Shown: one piece after another, positions 25,487 to 34,258 of the stretch
Position numbering within the stretch: position 1 is the stretch's first letter
Layout: every line of letters starts with the position of its first letter
Assembly (NCBI GenBank): GCA_963836355.1
Contig: CAWIJO010000026.1
Span: 1-42,269, forward strand
Length of the DNA: 42,269 nt
DNA from: Palsa-506 sp963836355
GTDB taxonomy: Bacteria > Actinomycetota > Actinomycetes > Streptosporangiales > Streptosporangiaceae
Reading direction: 5' to 3'
Program-made: the position numbers and the translations under genes
Notes under the pieces: generated by a model
Seen by the model: the letters and a program-made list of their open reading frames with translations, nothing else
What the model was told of the DNA's origin: nothing
Database searches by the model: none

Positions 25487-26005
25487 ATGCGCAATGCGAA
25501 GGCACGCAGCCAGCCCGCGGCAGCTGCCGAGATCCAGAAGCCGGACGAGCAGTGGCGGCGCGAGCTGACCCCCGAGCAGTACGCGGTGCTGCGCCGCGGC
25601 CACACCGAGATGGCGTTCACCGGCAAGTACGTCCGCAACTCCGGCGACGGCGCCTACTGCTGCGCCGGCTGCGGCGCGGAGCTGTTCCGTTCGGATGCCA
25701 AGTTCGAGTCGGGCACCGGCTGGCCGAGCTTCTACCAGCCGGCCGTCGCCAGCGCCGTCGAGCTGCGGCCCGACCACAGCCTGTTCATGCGCCGCACCGA
25801 GGTCGTCTGCCGCCGCTGTGGTGGGCACCTAGGCCACGTGTTCCGCGACGGGCCGCGCCCGACCGGGCAGCGGTACTGCATCAACTCGTGCGCGCTGGCC
25901 TTCGAGCCGGGCGGGAACAAGCCTGCGGCGAACGAGTCGGCCAAGAGCGAGCCCGCGGCGAGCGAGCCGGCCAAGAGCGAGCCTGCGGGGAACGAGCCGG
26001 GCTAA
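25487..26005 (+). CDS. msrB: Peptide-methionine (R)-S-oxide reductase
   Basis: A 172-residue protein; ATG 25487 follows GGAAGGACG. The MsrB domain has zinc Cys59/62 and Cys108/111 (CAGC, CRRC), ELFRSDAKFESGTGWPSFYQP, HLGHVFRDGP and catalytic Cys131 in QRYCINSCAL. It repairs methionine R-sulfoxide using thioredoxin. The final 30 residues are an unusual hydrophilic repeat (NESAKSEPA, SEPAKSEPA). It stands 30 bp before an anti-sigma/sigma pair on the same strand, so oxidative-stress control is likely. Confidence 0.94.
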   Translation: MRNAKARSQPAAAAEIQKPDEQWRRELTPEQYAVLRRGHTEMAFTGKYVRNSGDGAYCCAGCGAELFRSDAKFESGTGWPSFYQPAVASAVELRPDHSLFMRRTEVVCRRCGGHLGHVFRDGPRPTGQRYCINSCALAFEPGGNKPAANESAKSEPAASEPAKSEPAGNEPG

Positions 26006-26035
26006 CCTGTAGCCCGGCCGGTCACCGGAGGCGCC

Positions 26036-26317
26036 ATGTCCCTGCTGAGCGATGATCACGAGTGGTCCCAGCGGCACCTCTCGCATTACGCGGAGGGAGA
26101 TCTGGGCCGCCGCGCCCGCGGCCGGCTAGACCGGCACGCCGGGGATTGCGCCGACTGCGGGCGCGGCCTGCGGGCGATGCGCGCCCTGCTGCGCCTGATT
26201 CACCGAAGCGAGGACAGCGAGCCAGTGCGCGCCCCGGCCGGAATCTTCGACCGGGTCCGCGCCGCGGCCGCCGACGGCGGTGGCGGCGCCGCATCCGCAG
26301 TGCCCCCCAGCGGGTGA
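26036..26317 (+). CDS. Zinc-finger anti-sigma factor (ZAS)
   Basis: A 93-residue protein; ATG 26036 follows CCGGAGG. The ZAS motif reads HYAEG, then HAGDCADCGRGL (His-x3-Cys-x2-Cys), as in RsrA-type factors that release their sigma on oxidation of the Cys pair. A short helix follows (RAMRALLRLIHRS). No transmembrane segment is present, so it is cytoplasmic. The stop overlaps the start of the ECF sigma gene (GTG 26314). The order anti-sigma before sigma is the reverse of the common one. Confidence 0.82.
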   Translation: MSLLSDDHEWSQRHLSHYAEGDLGRRARGRLDRHAGDCADCGRGLRAMRALLRLIHRSEDSEPVRAPAGIFDRVRAAAADGGGGAASAVPPSG

Positions 26318-26910
26318 CGCCGCCTCCCGGTCAGGCCGGCCCGGATAGCCCGGCGACCGAAGCGAGCCTGCTCACCCGGGCCAAGGCCGGCGACGAGGCC
26401 GCGTTCGAGCTGCTGGCGGGCGCGCATGCGGACCGGCTGTTCGCGGTGCTGCTGCGGCTGCTCGGCGATCGCGCCGCGGCGGATGAGGTCGCCCAGGAGG
26501 TGATGCTGCGGGCCTGGCGCGGCATTGGCCGGTTCCGCGGCAGCTCCAGCTTCTTCACCTGGCTCTACCGGATCGCGGTCAACGAGGCCAGCCGGGCGCT
26601 TGCCCGGCGGTCCCGGCAGCCGGCCACCGTGCCCATCGACGACGCGCCGCAGCTCCCGGCTCCGGCCGGGCAGCAGCCCGAGCAGCAGGCGGAGCAGGCT
26701 GAGCTGCGCCGGTCGCTGGGTACTGCGCTGACGGCGCTGACGCCAGCGCAGCGGGCGGCGATCGTGCTGCGCGATATCGAGGGCCTCCCTACCCGGGACG
26801 CGGCGGAGGTCGCGGGCGTCAGCCAGGCCGCGTTCAAGAGCAGGCTGCACGAGGCGCGACTGAAGCTGCGGGCCGCGATCGGCGACCAGGCGCTACTTCG
26901 CGGGAGCTGA
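26314..26910 (+). CDS. ECF-type RNA polymerase sigma factor
   Basis: A 198-residue protein from GTG 26314, coupled to the upstream anti-sigma gene. Region 2: AFELLAGAHADRLFAVLLRLLGDRAAADEVAQEVMLRAWRGIGRF with SSSFFTWLYRIAVNEASRALARRSR. Region 4: LTPAQRAAIVLRDIEGLPTRDAAEVAGVSQAAFKSRLHEARLKL. A Pro/Gln linker separates them. With ZAS and msrB it suggests a thiol-oxidation-controlled regulon. A sigma-dependent autoregulated promoter would be expected upstream of 26036 or 25487 but could not be fixed by eye. Confidence 0.9.
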   Translation: MTPPPGQAGPDSPATEASLLTRAKAGDEAAFELLAGAHADRLFAVLLRLLGDRAAADEVAQEVMLRAWRGIGRFRGSSSFFTWLYRIAVNEASRALARRSRQPATVPIDDAPQLPAPAGQQPEQQAEQAELRRSLGTALTALTPAQRAAIVLRDIEGLPTRDAAEVAGVSQAAFKSRLHEARLKLRAAIGDQALLRGS

Positions 26911-27088
26911 GCTGCGCCGCTGGCGGCCAGCACGCGGCTAGCCTGACCTGGGGCAACTACATTCCGGGTGATTGCGGGTCCTCCGATGCCGTGCCGTGCG
27001 CGTCTAACAGGTGATTGGGGTGCACGGGAGCGGGCAGTTTGACGCCGCGGACCGGGCAGCGTCGGCCAAGGGCGCAGGGGAGGCTCAG

Positions 27089-27292
27089 ATGGCATCAGGA
27101 ACGCATCGCCGGGCTGGCCGCAGGCACATCTCGCTGCGGCGCCGGTCAGCGGTACCGGCGGACAGGCATCAGCCGCTCGCCAGCCAGCAGCAGGCAGGGT
27201 TCCCGGTGGCGCGCGGCCGCCACGCCGCCTCCGCGGCCGGGCCTAGCGACCCGGCCGCGGCGGCGAGCCAGGCCGCGGAGCCGGCCGCCTAG
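27089..27292 (+). CDS. Possible small basic protein (67 aa)
   Basis: ATG 27089 has a reasonable ribosome site (GGGGAGG, 5-nt spacing). The product starts ASGTHRRAGRRHISLRRR and ends in an Ala-rich tail. No family is recognised. It may be a chance frame in GC-rich DNA. Confidence 0.3.
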   Translation: MASGTHRRAGRRHISLRRRSAVPADRHQPLASQQQAGFPVARGRHAASAAGPSDPAAAASQAAEPAA

Positions 27293-27346
27293 CCCGGACG
27301 TGATAACAACAACGTAACTGCTGATCGACGGCTGGCCGCTGCGGGC

Positions 27347-27667
27347 TCAGCGGGGCGTGATCTCGGCCATCTGCGACCAGCCGTCGCCGGGCACCTGCAC
27401 GTTGATGATCTGCGGCGTCTCCGCGATGGCGTCGGGCGCCCAGGCGATGAATGCCTTGAAGTGGTCGGAGTTCACGTGCGCCGCGGCCCCGTCGTCCTGG
27501 AACGCCTCGACCAGCACGAACTGGTCCGGGTGCTCGACGCTCTTGGACCACTCGAAGAAGATGTTGCCCGGCTCGTTCCTGGTCGCCTGGGTGAACGGTT
27601 CGACCAGGGTGAGCCACTCACCGGCCCGCTCCGGCCGGACGGTCATCTTGACGACGATGAAGATCAT
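27347..27667 (-). CDS. Antibiotic biosynthesis monooxygenase (ABM) family protein, putative quinol monooxygenase
   Basis: A 106-residue ferredoxin-like dimer of the YgiN/ABM type. ATG 27667 (minus) follows AAGGAACC. Motifs: FIVVKMTVRPERAGEWL, TRNEPGNIFFEWSKSVEHPDQFVLVEAFQDDGAAAHVNSDHFKAF. Family members oxidise quinols or polyketide intermediates without cofactors; this one lacks a biosynthetic neighbourhood, so a housekeeping quinol role is as likely. Confidence 0.85.
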   Translation of the reverse strand: MIFIVVKMTVRPERAGEWLTLVEPFTQATRNEPGNIFFEWSKSVEHPDQFVLVEAFQDDGAAAHVNSDHFKAFIAWAPDAIAETPQIINVQVPGDGWSQMAEITPR

Positions 27668-27829
27668 GGAGGTTCCTTCGAACTCGGGTGCGGCCCGCGT
27701 GACTGATGCGACAGCCGGGTTTACGGCCGGCTGTCATCATCTTATGAACGGCAGCCTGGACCGGCCAAGGGCCGGGCGAACCCGGCGCGGGCAGGCACCG
27801 ACCGGGAATCCTCCGTATGACTCGGGCGT

Positions 27830-29320
27830 CTACACGCCAGTCTGGGCGGTGAGCCGCCCTGACTCCACGGCCGCGGCGAAGGCCGCATAGTCTCGTTCGT
27901 TCTGGTCGGCGTAGGCGGCGGAGAAATCCGCGATCGCACGGTCGAAAGCCTCGCCCCTGCCCAGGTACGAGGCGACCGCGATCCGGTCGCCCCAGCGGGC
28001 GTGCGCGCGGGCCAGGGTCGCACCGCAGATGCGCGCGTAGACGGTAGCTCCCGGCACGAGCAGGTTGTCGACGTCCGCGCCGCCCTTCCAGTCGTGGAAT
28101 TGCCGGACGTAGTAGTCGCGGGTGACGCCGTCAAGTCCCCTTATCCGAACCCAGCCAAGGAAGATGTCGGTCGCCGCCTGCATCAGCCGCTGCCCCGCTA
28201 CCACCCGCTCGCCGTGATTCCGGTAGGTGCTCTTGCCAGCGAACCGCTCGAGCACCGAGGCCTGCGCCTCCTTGGTCTGCAGGAACAGCGGGTCGTTATG
28301 GTCGCGGCCCAGCATCAGCATGATGTAGCAGCGGGTCCCGACGCTGCCGACGCCCACCATCTTGTAGGCCGTGTGGACGTAGCGGAATTCCTCTATCGGA
28401 TGGTGATGATGCCCCAGCGTGCGCCGGTAGGAGCTGAGCAGCTTCTTGATCAGCACCTCTGAGTTCTCCCATTCCGACCCCGGCACGATGATGTCCTCGA
28501 TCGGCACGATCACCGGCGGGTCGGCGACGATCCGCAGCTCTCCCTCGACCTTGTCCGCGCGCTTGGCGAACACCCGGGTGCTATCCCGGGTATGTGCCTG
28601 CTTCACGTCCCGCTCGAAAGCCCTGGCCTCCCTCTTGCTGACCCGCTTGACGCGCGTTTCCTGGCGCACCAGGTTGAGCAGCACCCCGGCCTCGAGCTGG
28701 TCATACCACGCGCCCAGGGTTGCCATCCCGGCGGCCTGGCGCATCCGGTTCCGGTATTCGCTAACCCCGGCCATCACGACGGTGCGCCGGTCGGCCGGGC
28801 TGAAGCCCCGGTCACGTCCCATGATCTCGAAGCTGGCCGCGAGGCGCTTGACGTCCCATTCCCACGGGCCGGGGAGGGTCTCGTCGAAATCGTTGATGTC
28901 GAAAATCAGCTGCCGCTCCGGCGTGCCGAACAGGCCGAAGTTCGACAGGTGCGCGTCACCGCATAGCTGCACGGTCACCCCGGACACGGGGGTAGCCGCC
29001 AGGTCGGCTGCCATGATCAGCGCGGCGCCCCGGTAGAACGTGAACGGCGATACCAGCATCCGTCCGTACCGGATCGGGACGAGATGAGGTACCCGTGATT
29101 CCCCCTGCTCCTCAAGCAGGGCAATCGGATCCGGGCGGTCCGGCGCTGGTTCCCACCGGCCGTGGCTGGATCGTGGCGCCGCACCGCGAGCGGCCCGGCC
29201 CCTGGCGATCCGCTCGTCCGCCGTCAGGTGCGCCCGCCGCCATGACGACGCAAATGGCGCAGGCCGTGCCCCGTCCGGGTCGGCCAGCACATTTCCGGCC
29301 CGGTGTGCGCTGGCAGTCAT
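27830..29320 (-). CDS. DUF2252 protein, copy 1 (kinase-like fold)
   Basis: A 496-residue protein; ATG 29320 (minus) follows CCGGAGG. Conserved blocks: DRPDPIALLEEQ, RYGRMLVSPFTFYRGAA, VQLCGDAHLSNFGLFGTPERQLIFDINDFDETLPGPWEWDVKRLA, AHTRDSTRVFAK, KMVGVGSVGTRCYIMLMLGRD and YADQNERDYAAF. GDAHLSNF followed by FDINDFDE looks like the catalytic HGDxHxxN loop and metal-binding Asp of aminoglycoside-phosphotransferase-like kinases; a kinase-like role is inference. A paralogue lies at 39119-40603, roughly 10 kb away, on the other strand. Confidence 0.87.
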   Translation of the reverse strand: MTASAHRAGNVLADPDGARPAPFASSWRRAHLTADERIARGRAARGAAPRSSHGRWEPAPDRPDPIALLEEQGESRVPHLVPIRYGRMLVSPFTFYRGAALIMAADLAATPVSGVTVQLCGDAHLSNFGLFGTPERQLIFDINDFDETLPGPWEWDVKRLAASFEIMGRDRGFSPADRRTVVMAGVSEYRNRMRQAAGMATLGAWYDQLEAGVLLNLVRQETRVKRVSKREARAFERDVKQAHTRDSTRVFAKRADKVEGELRIVADPPVIVPIEDIIVPGSEWENSEVLIKKLLSSYRRTLGHHHHPIEEFRYVHTAYKMVGVGSVGTRCYIMLMLGRDHNDPLFLQTKEAQASVLERFAGKSTYRNHGERVVAGQRLMQAATDIFLGWVRIRGLDGVTRDYYVRQFHDWKGGADVDNLLVPGATVYARICGATLARAHARWGDRIAVASYLGRGEAFDRAIADFSAAYADQNERDYAAFAAAVESGRLTAQTGV

Positions 29321-29435
29321 ACTGGCCTCCGGTCGCGCGGTCTCCCTTGCGAATTATGTTCCGTTATCGAATCAGGCTAATTGCCCCGCCGCAAGCCTGA
29401 CAATGTAGAGCCAGCGGCAACGCCGCCGCGGGCCG

Positions 29436-30509
29436 TCAAGCCAGCTTCGCGGCCGCCGATGCCGCGCTGCCCAGCAGCCTTCCGTCCGCCCCGGCCAGCA
29501 CAGGCTGGTACGCGGGCCTGGCCGCGGCCTCTTCGATGAGGTCGCAGAGTTGCCTGATAAACGGGATCTCCGGGGCTATCCAGAGGTACCGAGCCAGCGA
29601 GCCAGGAATCGTGTTGATCTCGTTCACGAGTACCTTGGCCCCGTCCGTCATGAAGTCGAGGCGCGCGACCCCGCGTACCGCCGCGGCCTTCATGATCGCA
29701 GTCGCCTGGGCAACCACGGTTGCGGCGACATCCTCGGCCAGAGCGGCAGGCAACTCGCGCGCCGCGCCAGCCATGCCTTCCTCAGGCACGTACTTGTCCT
29801 GGTAAGACAGCAGCGGCCCGGAGCGCCTGATCGGCCGCTCGATAGCGGGCAGTTGGTGCTGCGGCCACGTTCGGGGGGCGATGTTGATGTCGTCCCATCC
29901 CTTGAGGAACGGCTCCGCGAGGGCGGCGGCTGCGTACAGCGGGCTCGATTGCCCGACCCAAGGCCCGCGAAAAGAGGCTCGGAACCGATCGGGGTGCCGT
30001 CCCGGAAGCTCGCCGCCTCGCGCCCGGCGCCGACGTCGTAGAAATCCCCGGCCTTGCTCCAGTAGATGCTGCACATCGTGACCGGCGCCGTCGACAATTT
30101 CCGTGTCCACCAGCGCGGTGAGCAGCCCCCGGGCCTGCTCGATCGTGCTCGCTGGCACGGCCTGGTCCGCGCTGCCCCAAAGCAAGGCGACGGGGCAGGC
30201 GACTGCCCGCAACTGCGCCTCGTACGATTCGTTCACCACCCGGACGAGAACGTTCCGCATTACCCCGGAGGCCGCGTTGTAGTCGTCGGATGCCCTTGCC
30301 CGGCGCATGGCCTCGAAGCGGCGGTCGCTCAGCAGGCCAGCCTGATGTGCTTTGCGGCCGAGCCGGTAGGTGACCGGAGGTTTGGCTGCCTTGGACGGCC
30401 TGAGCAGTGGCACACCGCAAAGGACCATCCCCCGGACCAGGTCGGGCCTGCTGGCGGCCAGGCACGGGCACCTACGCTGCGAGTACCGGCACCGCATGTC
30501 CCGGGCCAC
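29436..30509 (-). pseudogene. Chimeric remnant: alpha/beta hydrolase joined to D-Ala-D-Ala ligase C-terminus
   Basis: One open frame holds two unrelated halves. Residues about 20-150 match the back half of an alpha/beta hydrolase (RPDLVRGMVLCGVPLLRP, VACPVALLWGSADQAVP, with AGHDVQHLLEQ giving the Asp and His). Residues about 205-330 match the ATP-grasp end of Ddl ligases (LLSYQDKYVPEEGM, RGVARLDFMTDGAKVLVNEINTIPGS, including the Mg-binding Asn/Glu). The hydrolase nucleophile elbow and the Ddl N- and central domains are missing. An Arg-rich stretch with no family character joins the halves. A deletion between two neighbouring genes explains it best. Confidence 0.7.
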
Positions 30510-30546
30510 ACCGGTTTCCGCACGTCTGGTCGGCTATTTGGCTGGG

Positions 30547-31116
30547 TTACTGGCCTATGCGTCCGTCGATCCGCTCGCGCAACAAGTCGACGTGACCCAT
30601 GTGGCGGGCGTACTCGTGGATCATTCCGACCAACACCTCACGCAGCGACATCGGCCCTCCACCGCTGCCATGCTGATTCTCTGGATCGTCGCCGGTGATG
30701 TCGAGACTGGGTGCCTCGGCCACGAACCGCGTCGCGAAGTCCGCCTCCGCACGCCATGCATCCCACGCCTCCGCAACCAATTGGGGGTCGGGAACAGCAC
30801 CATCGAAATCACCGTCACGGTCGGTGTCGGAGCAAAACAGCCGGGGCACGTCCTGTCCCGCCATCATCTTCCGGAACGTCCCACGCTCTATCTCGGCCAG
30901 GTGTCGCACCAGCCCCAGGATCGACATCGTGGATGGCTCGACGGAACGCTGCGCCATGGCCTCCGCATCAAGCCCTGAGCATTTCAGCTCCAGCGTGAGG
31001 CGACAACAGTGCAGGACTTCGACCAGCGTGGTGCGCTCGTCGCCCAACCTTGGTCCGTTCTCACGCGGGTCGTCTTTGAGATCGATGAACATGTCGGCTC
31101 GTCGGGTCGTGGCCAT
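30547..31116 (-). CDS. DinB / DUF664 family protein
   Basis: About 189 residues from ATG 31116; ATGs at 31128 and 31173 are alternatives and no ribosome site decides. The four-helix DinB bundle shows TTLVEVLHCCRLTLELKCSGL, STMSILGLVRHLAEIERGTFRKMM and LREVLVGMIHEYARHMGHVDLLRERIDGRIGQ, including His residues of the metal site (RHLAEIE, EYARHMGH). Actinobacterial members include mycothiol-dependent transferases; the substrate here is unknown. Confidence 0.85.
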   Translation of the reverse strand: MATTRRADMFIDLKDDPRENGPRLGDERTTLVEVLHCCRLTLELKCSGLDAEAMAQRSVEPSTMSILGLVRHLAEIERGTFRKMMAGQDVPRLFCSDTDRDGDFDGAVPDPQLVAEAWDAWRAEADFATRFVAEAPSLDITGDDPENQHGSGGGPMSLREVLVGMIHEYARHMGHVDLLRERIDGRIGQ

Positions 31117-31189
31117 GGCCGCAATCATTGGCGATGCGCAAGGCAGCCGACAAGTGATTAACGGCACCTGCACTCATGACTGTCATCAC

Positions 31190-31879
31190 TCAGTTTGGAA
31201 GGGCCCACCAGTTACTGTATGCCGTGACCTGCAGGCCCGCAGGCCGGCGCTGGTCCCGGCATGCCGGCAGAGACCGCCTGCTGCGCTGGTTAGCTGCATG
31301 CCCAGGCAGGTGAGGGGCACGGACAGCCCGGCGGGCCCCGCAGAGCATGAGGTCATCGCCAATCCCGCCGTCCTGCTCACCTTCGAGCGCCCGGCCGCGC
31401 TGCACCCGCCGCGGCGGGCGCAGCCTGCGCGAGCGGTTGTCATGCCAGTTGGCCAACATCTGCGCCCCGGCAACGAGCCAGGCTATGAAAAAGAACACCA
31501 CGACCAGGGCGGTGGGCATGACCAGGAACTCACTACCGGTGAGGAAGGTGGCCACCACCATGGCTGGCGGCGGAAGGATCAGGGCCGCGCCCGCGGCCAC
31601 TTTGCCCACCGGCGGCCGGGTCCCCGCCCGGGTGGGCTTACGAGGCGGCCGCGCTGCGATCAGCCTGGCGGGAAGGTCGGCGGTGAGCGCGGCCAGGTCC
31701 GCATAGGTCCGCGCGGCCAGCGTCTTGCCCACCCGCGCATCTAGCTCATCCTTACTCAGCCGCCCCTGGACGAATGCGATCTTGAGCATGCCGATCACCT
31801 GCTCGCGGTCGGCGTGAGATGCCCTGAGGTGGCTACGGCCCAACGCGCCTGCTGCCGCCTCGTTTCCTGGTTCTGCCAT
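31190..31879 (-). CDS. DUF1707 domain membrane protein
   Basis: About 229 residues; ATG 31879 (minus) follows GAGGGAGGC. The DUF1707 segment LRASHADREQVIGMLKIAFVQGRLSKDELDARVGKTLAARTYADLAALTADLP occupies residues 20-75. Two membrane segments follow (AALILPPPAMVVATFL; VMPTALVVVFFFIAWLVAGAQML), and then a basic tail. DUF1707 is a SHOCT-like segment often attached to membrane or shape proteins, with no defined activity. The gene ends close to the DinB gene on the same strand. Confidence 0.85.
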   Translation of the reverse strand: MAEPGNEAAAGALGRSHLRASHADREQVIGMLKIAFVQGRLSKDELDARVGKTLAARTYADLAALTADLPARLIAARPPRKPTRAGTRPPVGKVAAGAALILPPPAMVVATFLTGSEFLVMPTALVVVFFFIAWLVAGAQMLANWHDNRSRRLRPPRRVQRGRALEGEQDGGIGDDLMLCGARRAVRAPHLPGHAANQRSRRSLPACRDQRRPAGLQVTAYSNWWALPN

Positions 31880-31957
31880 CGCTGGCGCCTCCCTCACGAG
31901 AGTTCAGCAACAAATCGTAACGTAGCTGCACCCTGGCGGCCATCCTCACGGACATAC

Positions 31958-32847
31958 AGGGTTATTCAGGCGAAGACGCCGGGCTTGTGACGAATTTCCG
32001 GTTAGCGGCGCGCCTACGTGAAAGGCGGCCTGCTTCTCGAAAGGATTGGGTTACCACACTCAGTCCCACAGAAACAGGCCGCGCATGTATCATACCACCG
32101 GATTCACCAAAGACGAGATCACCGACCTGTGCGCACTGATATTGCAAACGAGGAGGACTGTGTCATCGATCCGTGGCCGCCGTCTCTCGGTCTTTACAAG
32201 TCGGTGGTTATAGCACTCACCTACATGCGGAGAAACCGAGTTCAGCAGGAACTCGCAGAGACATACACGACTTCCCAGCCGACCATTAGCCGAGCTAATT
32301 CGCGGATAACTTCCCGGCTAGCGATCGCGCTTGCCCCGTTCGTACCCACGGCGGAAGACCTCGACCCGGACACCCAGTACATCTACGACGGCACGCTGCT
32401 TCCCTGCTGGTCGTGGCGCGGGCACCGGGAGCTGTATTCGGGCAAGCGAAAGACCACCGGTAAGAACGTCCAGGTTGCGTGCAATCTTTACGGCGAGCTC
32501 GCATGGATATCCGACCCGGTCGACGGAAGCCGCCACGACGCGCATTGCATCGACGAATCATCAGTGCTCGCCGGGTTTCCCGAAGGAAGCCAGATGGGTG
32601 ATAAAGGATACATCGGCAAGGGGATGGTAACGCCCATCAGGAAGCCGGAATGCCGGGATCTTCTGGACTGGGAGAAAGAATTCAGCACTCAGGTAAACAA
32701 GATTCGGTACATGATCGAGCAGGTCATCGCGAACTTCAAGACCTGAAGGATTATGCACACCGATTACCGTCGCCCGATCGGCACCTTTGACACCACCATC
32801 TCAGCCGTTGTTGGGCTGCACTTCTACCGGATGGCGTGAATAAGCCT
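31958..32847 (+). mobile_element. IS5-family insertion sequence (about 890 bp, decayed)
   Basis: Imperfect terminal repeats AGGGTTATTCAGGCG (31958-31972) and GGCGTGAATAAGCCT (32833-32847) match at 12 of 15 positions when one is reversed. They enclose one transposase gene that carries a frameshift and a stop. No target duplication was clear. Confidence 0.65.
32085..32839 (+). pseudogene. IS5-family transposase, frameshift and in-frame TGA
   Basis: ATG 32085 starts MYHTTGFTKDEITDLCALI. A single-base shift near 32140 leads to ANEEDCVIDPWPPSLGLYKSVVIALTYMRRNRVQQELAE, then YIYDGTLLPCWSWRG (first Asp of DDE), QVACNLYGELAWISDPVDGSRHDAHCIDES, MGDKGYIGKGMVTPIRKP and VNKIRYMIEQVIANFKT. A TGA at 32744-32746 stands where the family has Trp; the frame then goes on as RIMHTDYRRPIGTFDTTISA to the true stop at 32839. 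All DDE blocks are recognisable, so decay is recent. Confidence 0.82.
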
Positions 32848-32872
32848 CATAGTCACCCAGCGCCGGGAAAGG

Positions 32873-33262
32873 CCGGGCCTGTCAAGTCTCCGGTGTAACT
32901 GATCTTGCAGGTTCTGCTGCCGGCCTGCGGACAGGCGGCCGTCGAAGGTGCTGTCGAGGGCGTTCAGGGCGGCCTTCCACCGGTTGGTCCAGCGCTTGCG
33001 GCCTCGCCCGGTGGGGTCCAGGCTCATGATCGCCAGGTACAGGCACTTGATGGCGGCCTGCTCGGTGGGGAAGTGGCCGCGGGCATTCACCGTCCGGCGC
33101 AGTCTGGCATTAATGGATTCGATCGCGTTGGTCCGTGCAGATAGCAGTCCGTATTTCCCGGTCGAAGCGCAGGAATGGCACGAACTCCGCCCAGGCGTTC
33201 TCCCGCAATCGTATAATAGCCGGGTAGCGTTTTTCCCGCTTCCCGGAGAACTCGGCGAACCG
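32873..33262 (-). pseudogene. IS256-family (mutator) transposase C-terminal remnant
   Basis: On the minus strand: RFAEFSGKREKRYPAIIRLRENAWAEFVPFLRFDREIRTAIC, then after a one-base shift ARTNAIESINARLRRTVNARGHFPTEQAAIKCLYLAIMSLDPTGRGRKRWTNRWKAALNALD and FDGRLSAGR. This is the last third of an IS256-type enzyme with the catalytic Glu in NAIESIN. The TGTCAAGTCTCCGGTGTAAC beside 32878 looks like the terminal repeat of that family. The N-terminal part is absent. Confidence 0.85.
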
Positions 33263-33296
33263 GTACTACAGTTCGGGTTTGTGACTTGATCATGAA

Positions 33297-33718
33297 TCAT
33301 GCCGGGGCGGGCGGGAGCCGTGCCTGGTAGTGGTGGTATCGGGCGCGTGCCTGGTGCTCGCGGCGCCACCTGGACCAGGCGTATCCGAGCTGCCGGCCGG
33401 CAGCTGTCATGGGCGTAGTGGCCAGGCGCAGCAGGCGGCGGGCTTCGGGGACGCTGACTTTGACCATGCCGATCTCGGCTGGGGGCACTTGGTGCTGGCA
33501 GGATGGCAGGGGCCCGGTGTCGGCCCAGTCCGCCGGCTGGGCGGCTGAGCCGGCCAGGATGGCGCCTGCGGCCTGCGGTAATGGGGCGGGCACCGGCCGG
33601 GCAGCTGCGACGGCGAGCAGCGCGAGGGCGCACATGGACAGCACGGTGTGCCGGTGGAAGGAGTGCCACAGCCGGACCTGGTGCTGGTCGAGGCCGGCCT
33701 GCCCTTTTGCGCCAGCAC
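33297..33718 (-). pseudogene. IS701-like transposase C-terminal remnant
   Basis: The minus strand reads VRLWHSFHRHTVLSMCALALLAVAAARP, a Pro/Ala linker, then PAEIGMVKVSVPEARRLLRLA and LGYAWSRWRREHQARARYHHYQARL. This fits the C-terminal end of IS701-family proteins (single final helix with WSRWRRxHQARAR). Everything N-terminal of VRLWHSF is missing. A short plus-strand scrap (HRERDLTRKPERLTGKN, 33713-33802) abuts it and belongs to some other element. Confidence 0.65.
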
Positions 33719-33844
33719 CGCGAGCGCGACCTGACCCGCAAGCCAGAGCGCCTCACCGGCAAGAACGTCACCCTGCAGCCCGCGCAGCCACCCGCAGCCT
33801 GACCAACTGCAGAACCAGACCCGATCATGCCACCTGGCGTTCGC

Positions 33845-34258
33845 TGCCGCTCCCCACCTAGGTCATTTTCGAGTCAGTCCCGCTGGCCGTGGCCCGGAAT
33901 CTGCCTGCGTTGGCTCTTGGAATGGCTCTTCTGTCCTGCTGCCCTTGACCGGTAGCGGAGCTGTCAAGCGAGCCCGCAGCCGGGCAGGGGAAGAGTCAGC
34001 CTGGGGTGAGGTTGAGGCCCTGCGCCACCCAACACCGGCCTCGTGCCCGAGCAAGCTGTGACAGTGACCCCGCGGGCCTGCCACTGCCAGAAATAGCCCC
34101 GAAGGGGCGATGACGCTTGGTGGCATGCATACCGAGTATCGAGACAGCAGGGCTCCCAGCCGAAAGGTCACACCGGCCGTTCGATGAGCGGGCATTGGGA
34201 GACGCCTTGCGGCTCACGGCGGTTCCATAGTCAAGCGCATCAAGAAGGAGCGCCTCAG
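33845..34258. other. Gap without a recognised gene
   Basis: About 410 bp between the IS scraps and the small membrane-protein gene. Open frames show no motif. The strand-specific signals for the next gene lie at its right end (AAGGAG at 34245-34250). Confidence 0.4.

Noticed and set aside
33863..34195. 110-codon minus-strand frame in the gap before the small membrane-protein gene
   Set aside because: No ribosome site, no motif, and composition as expected by chance.
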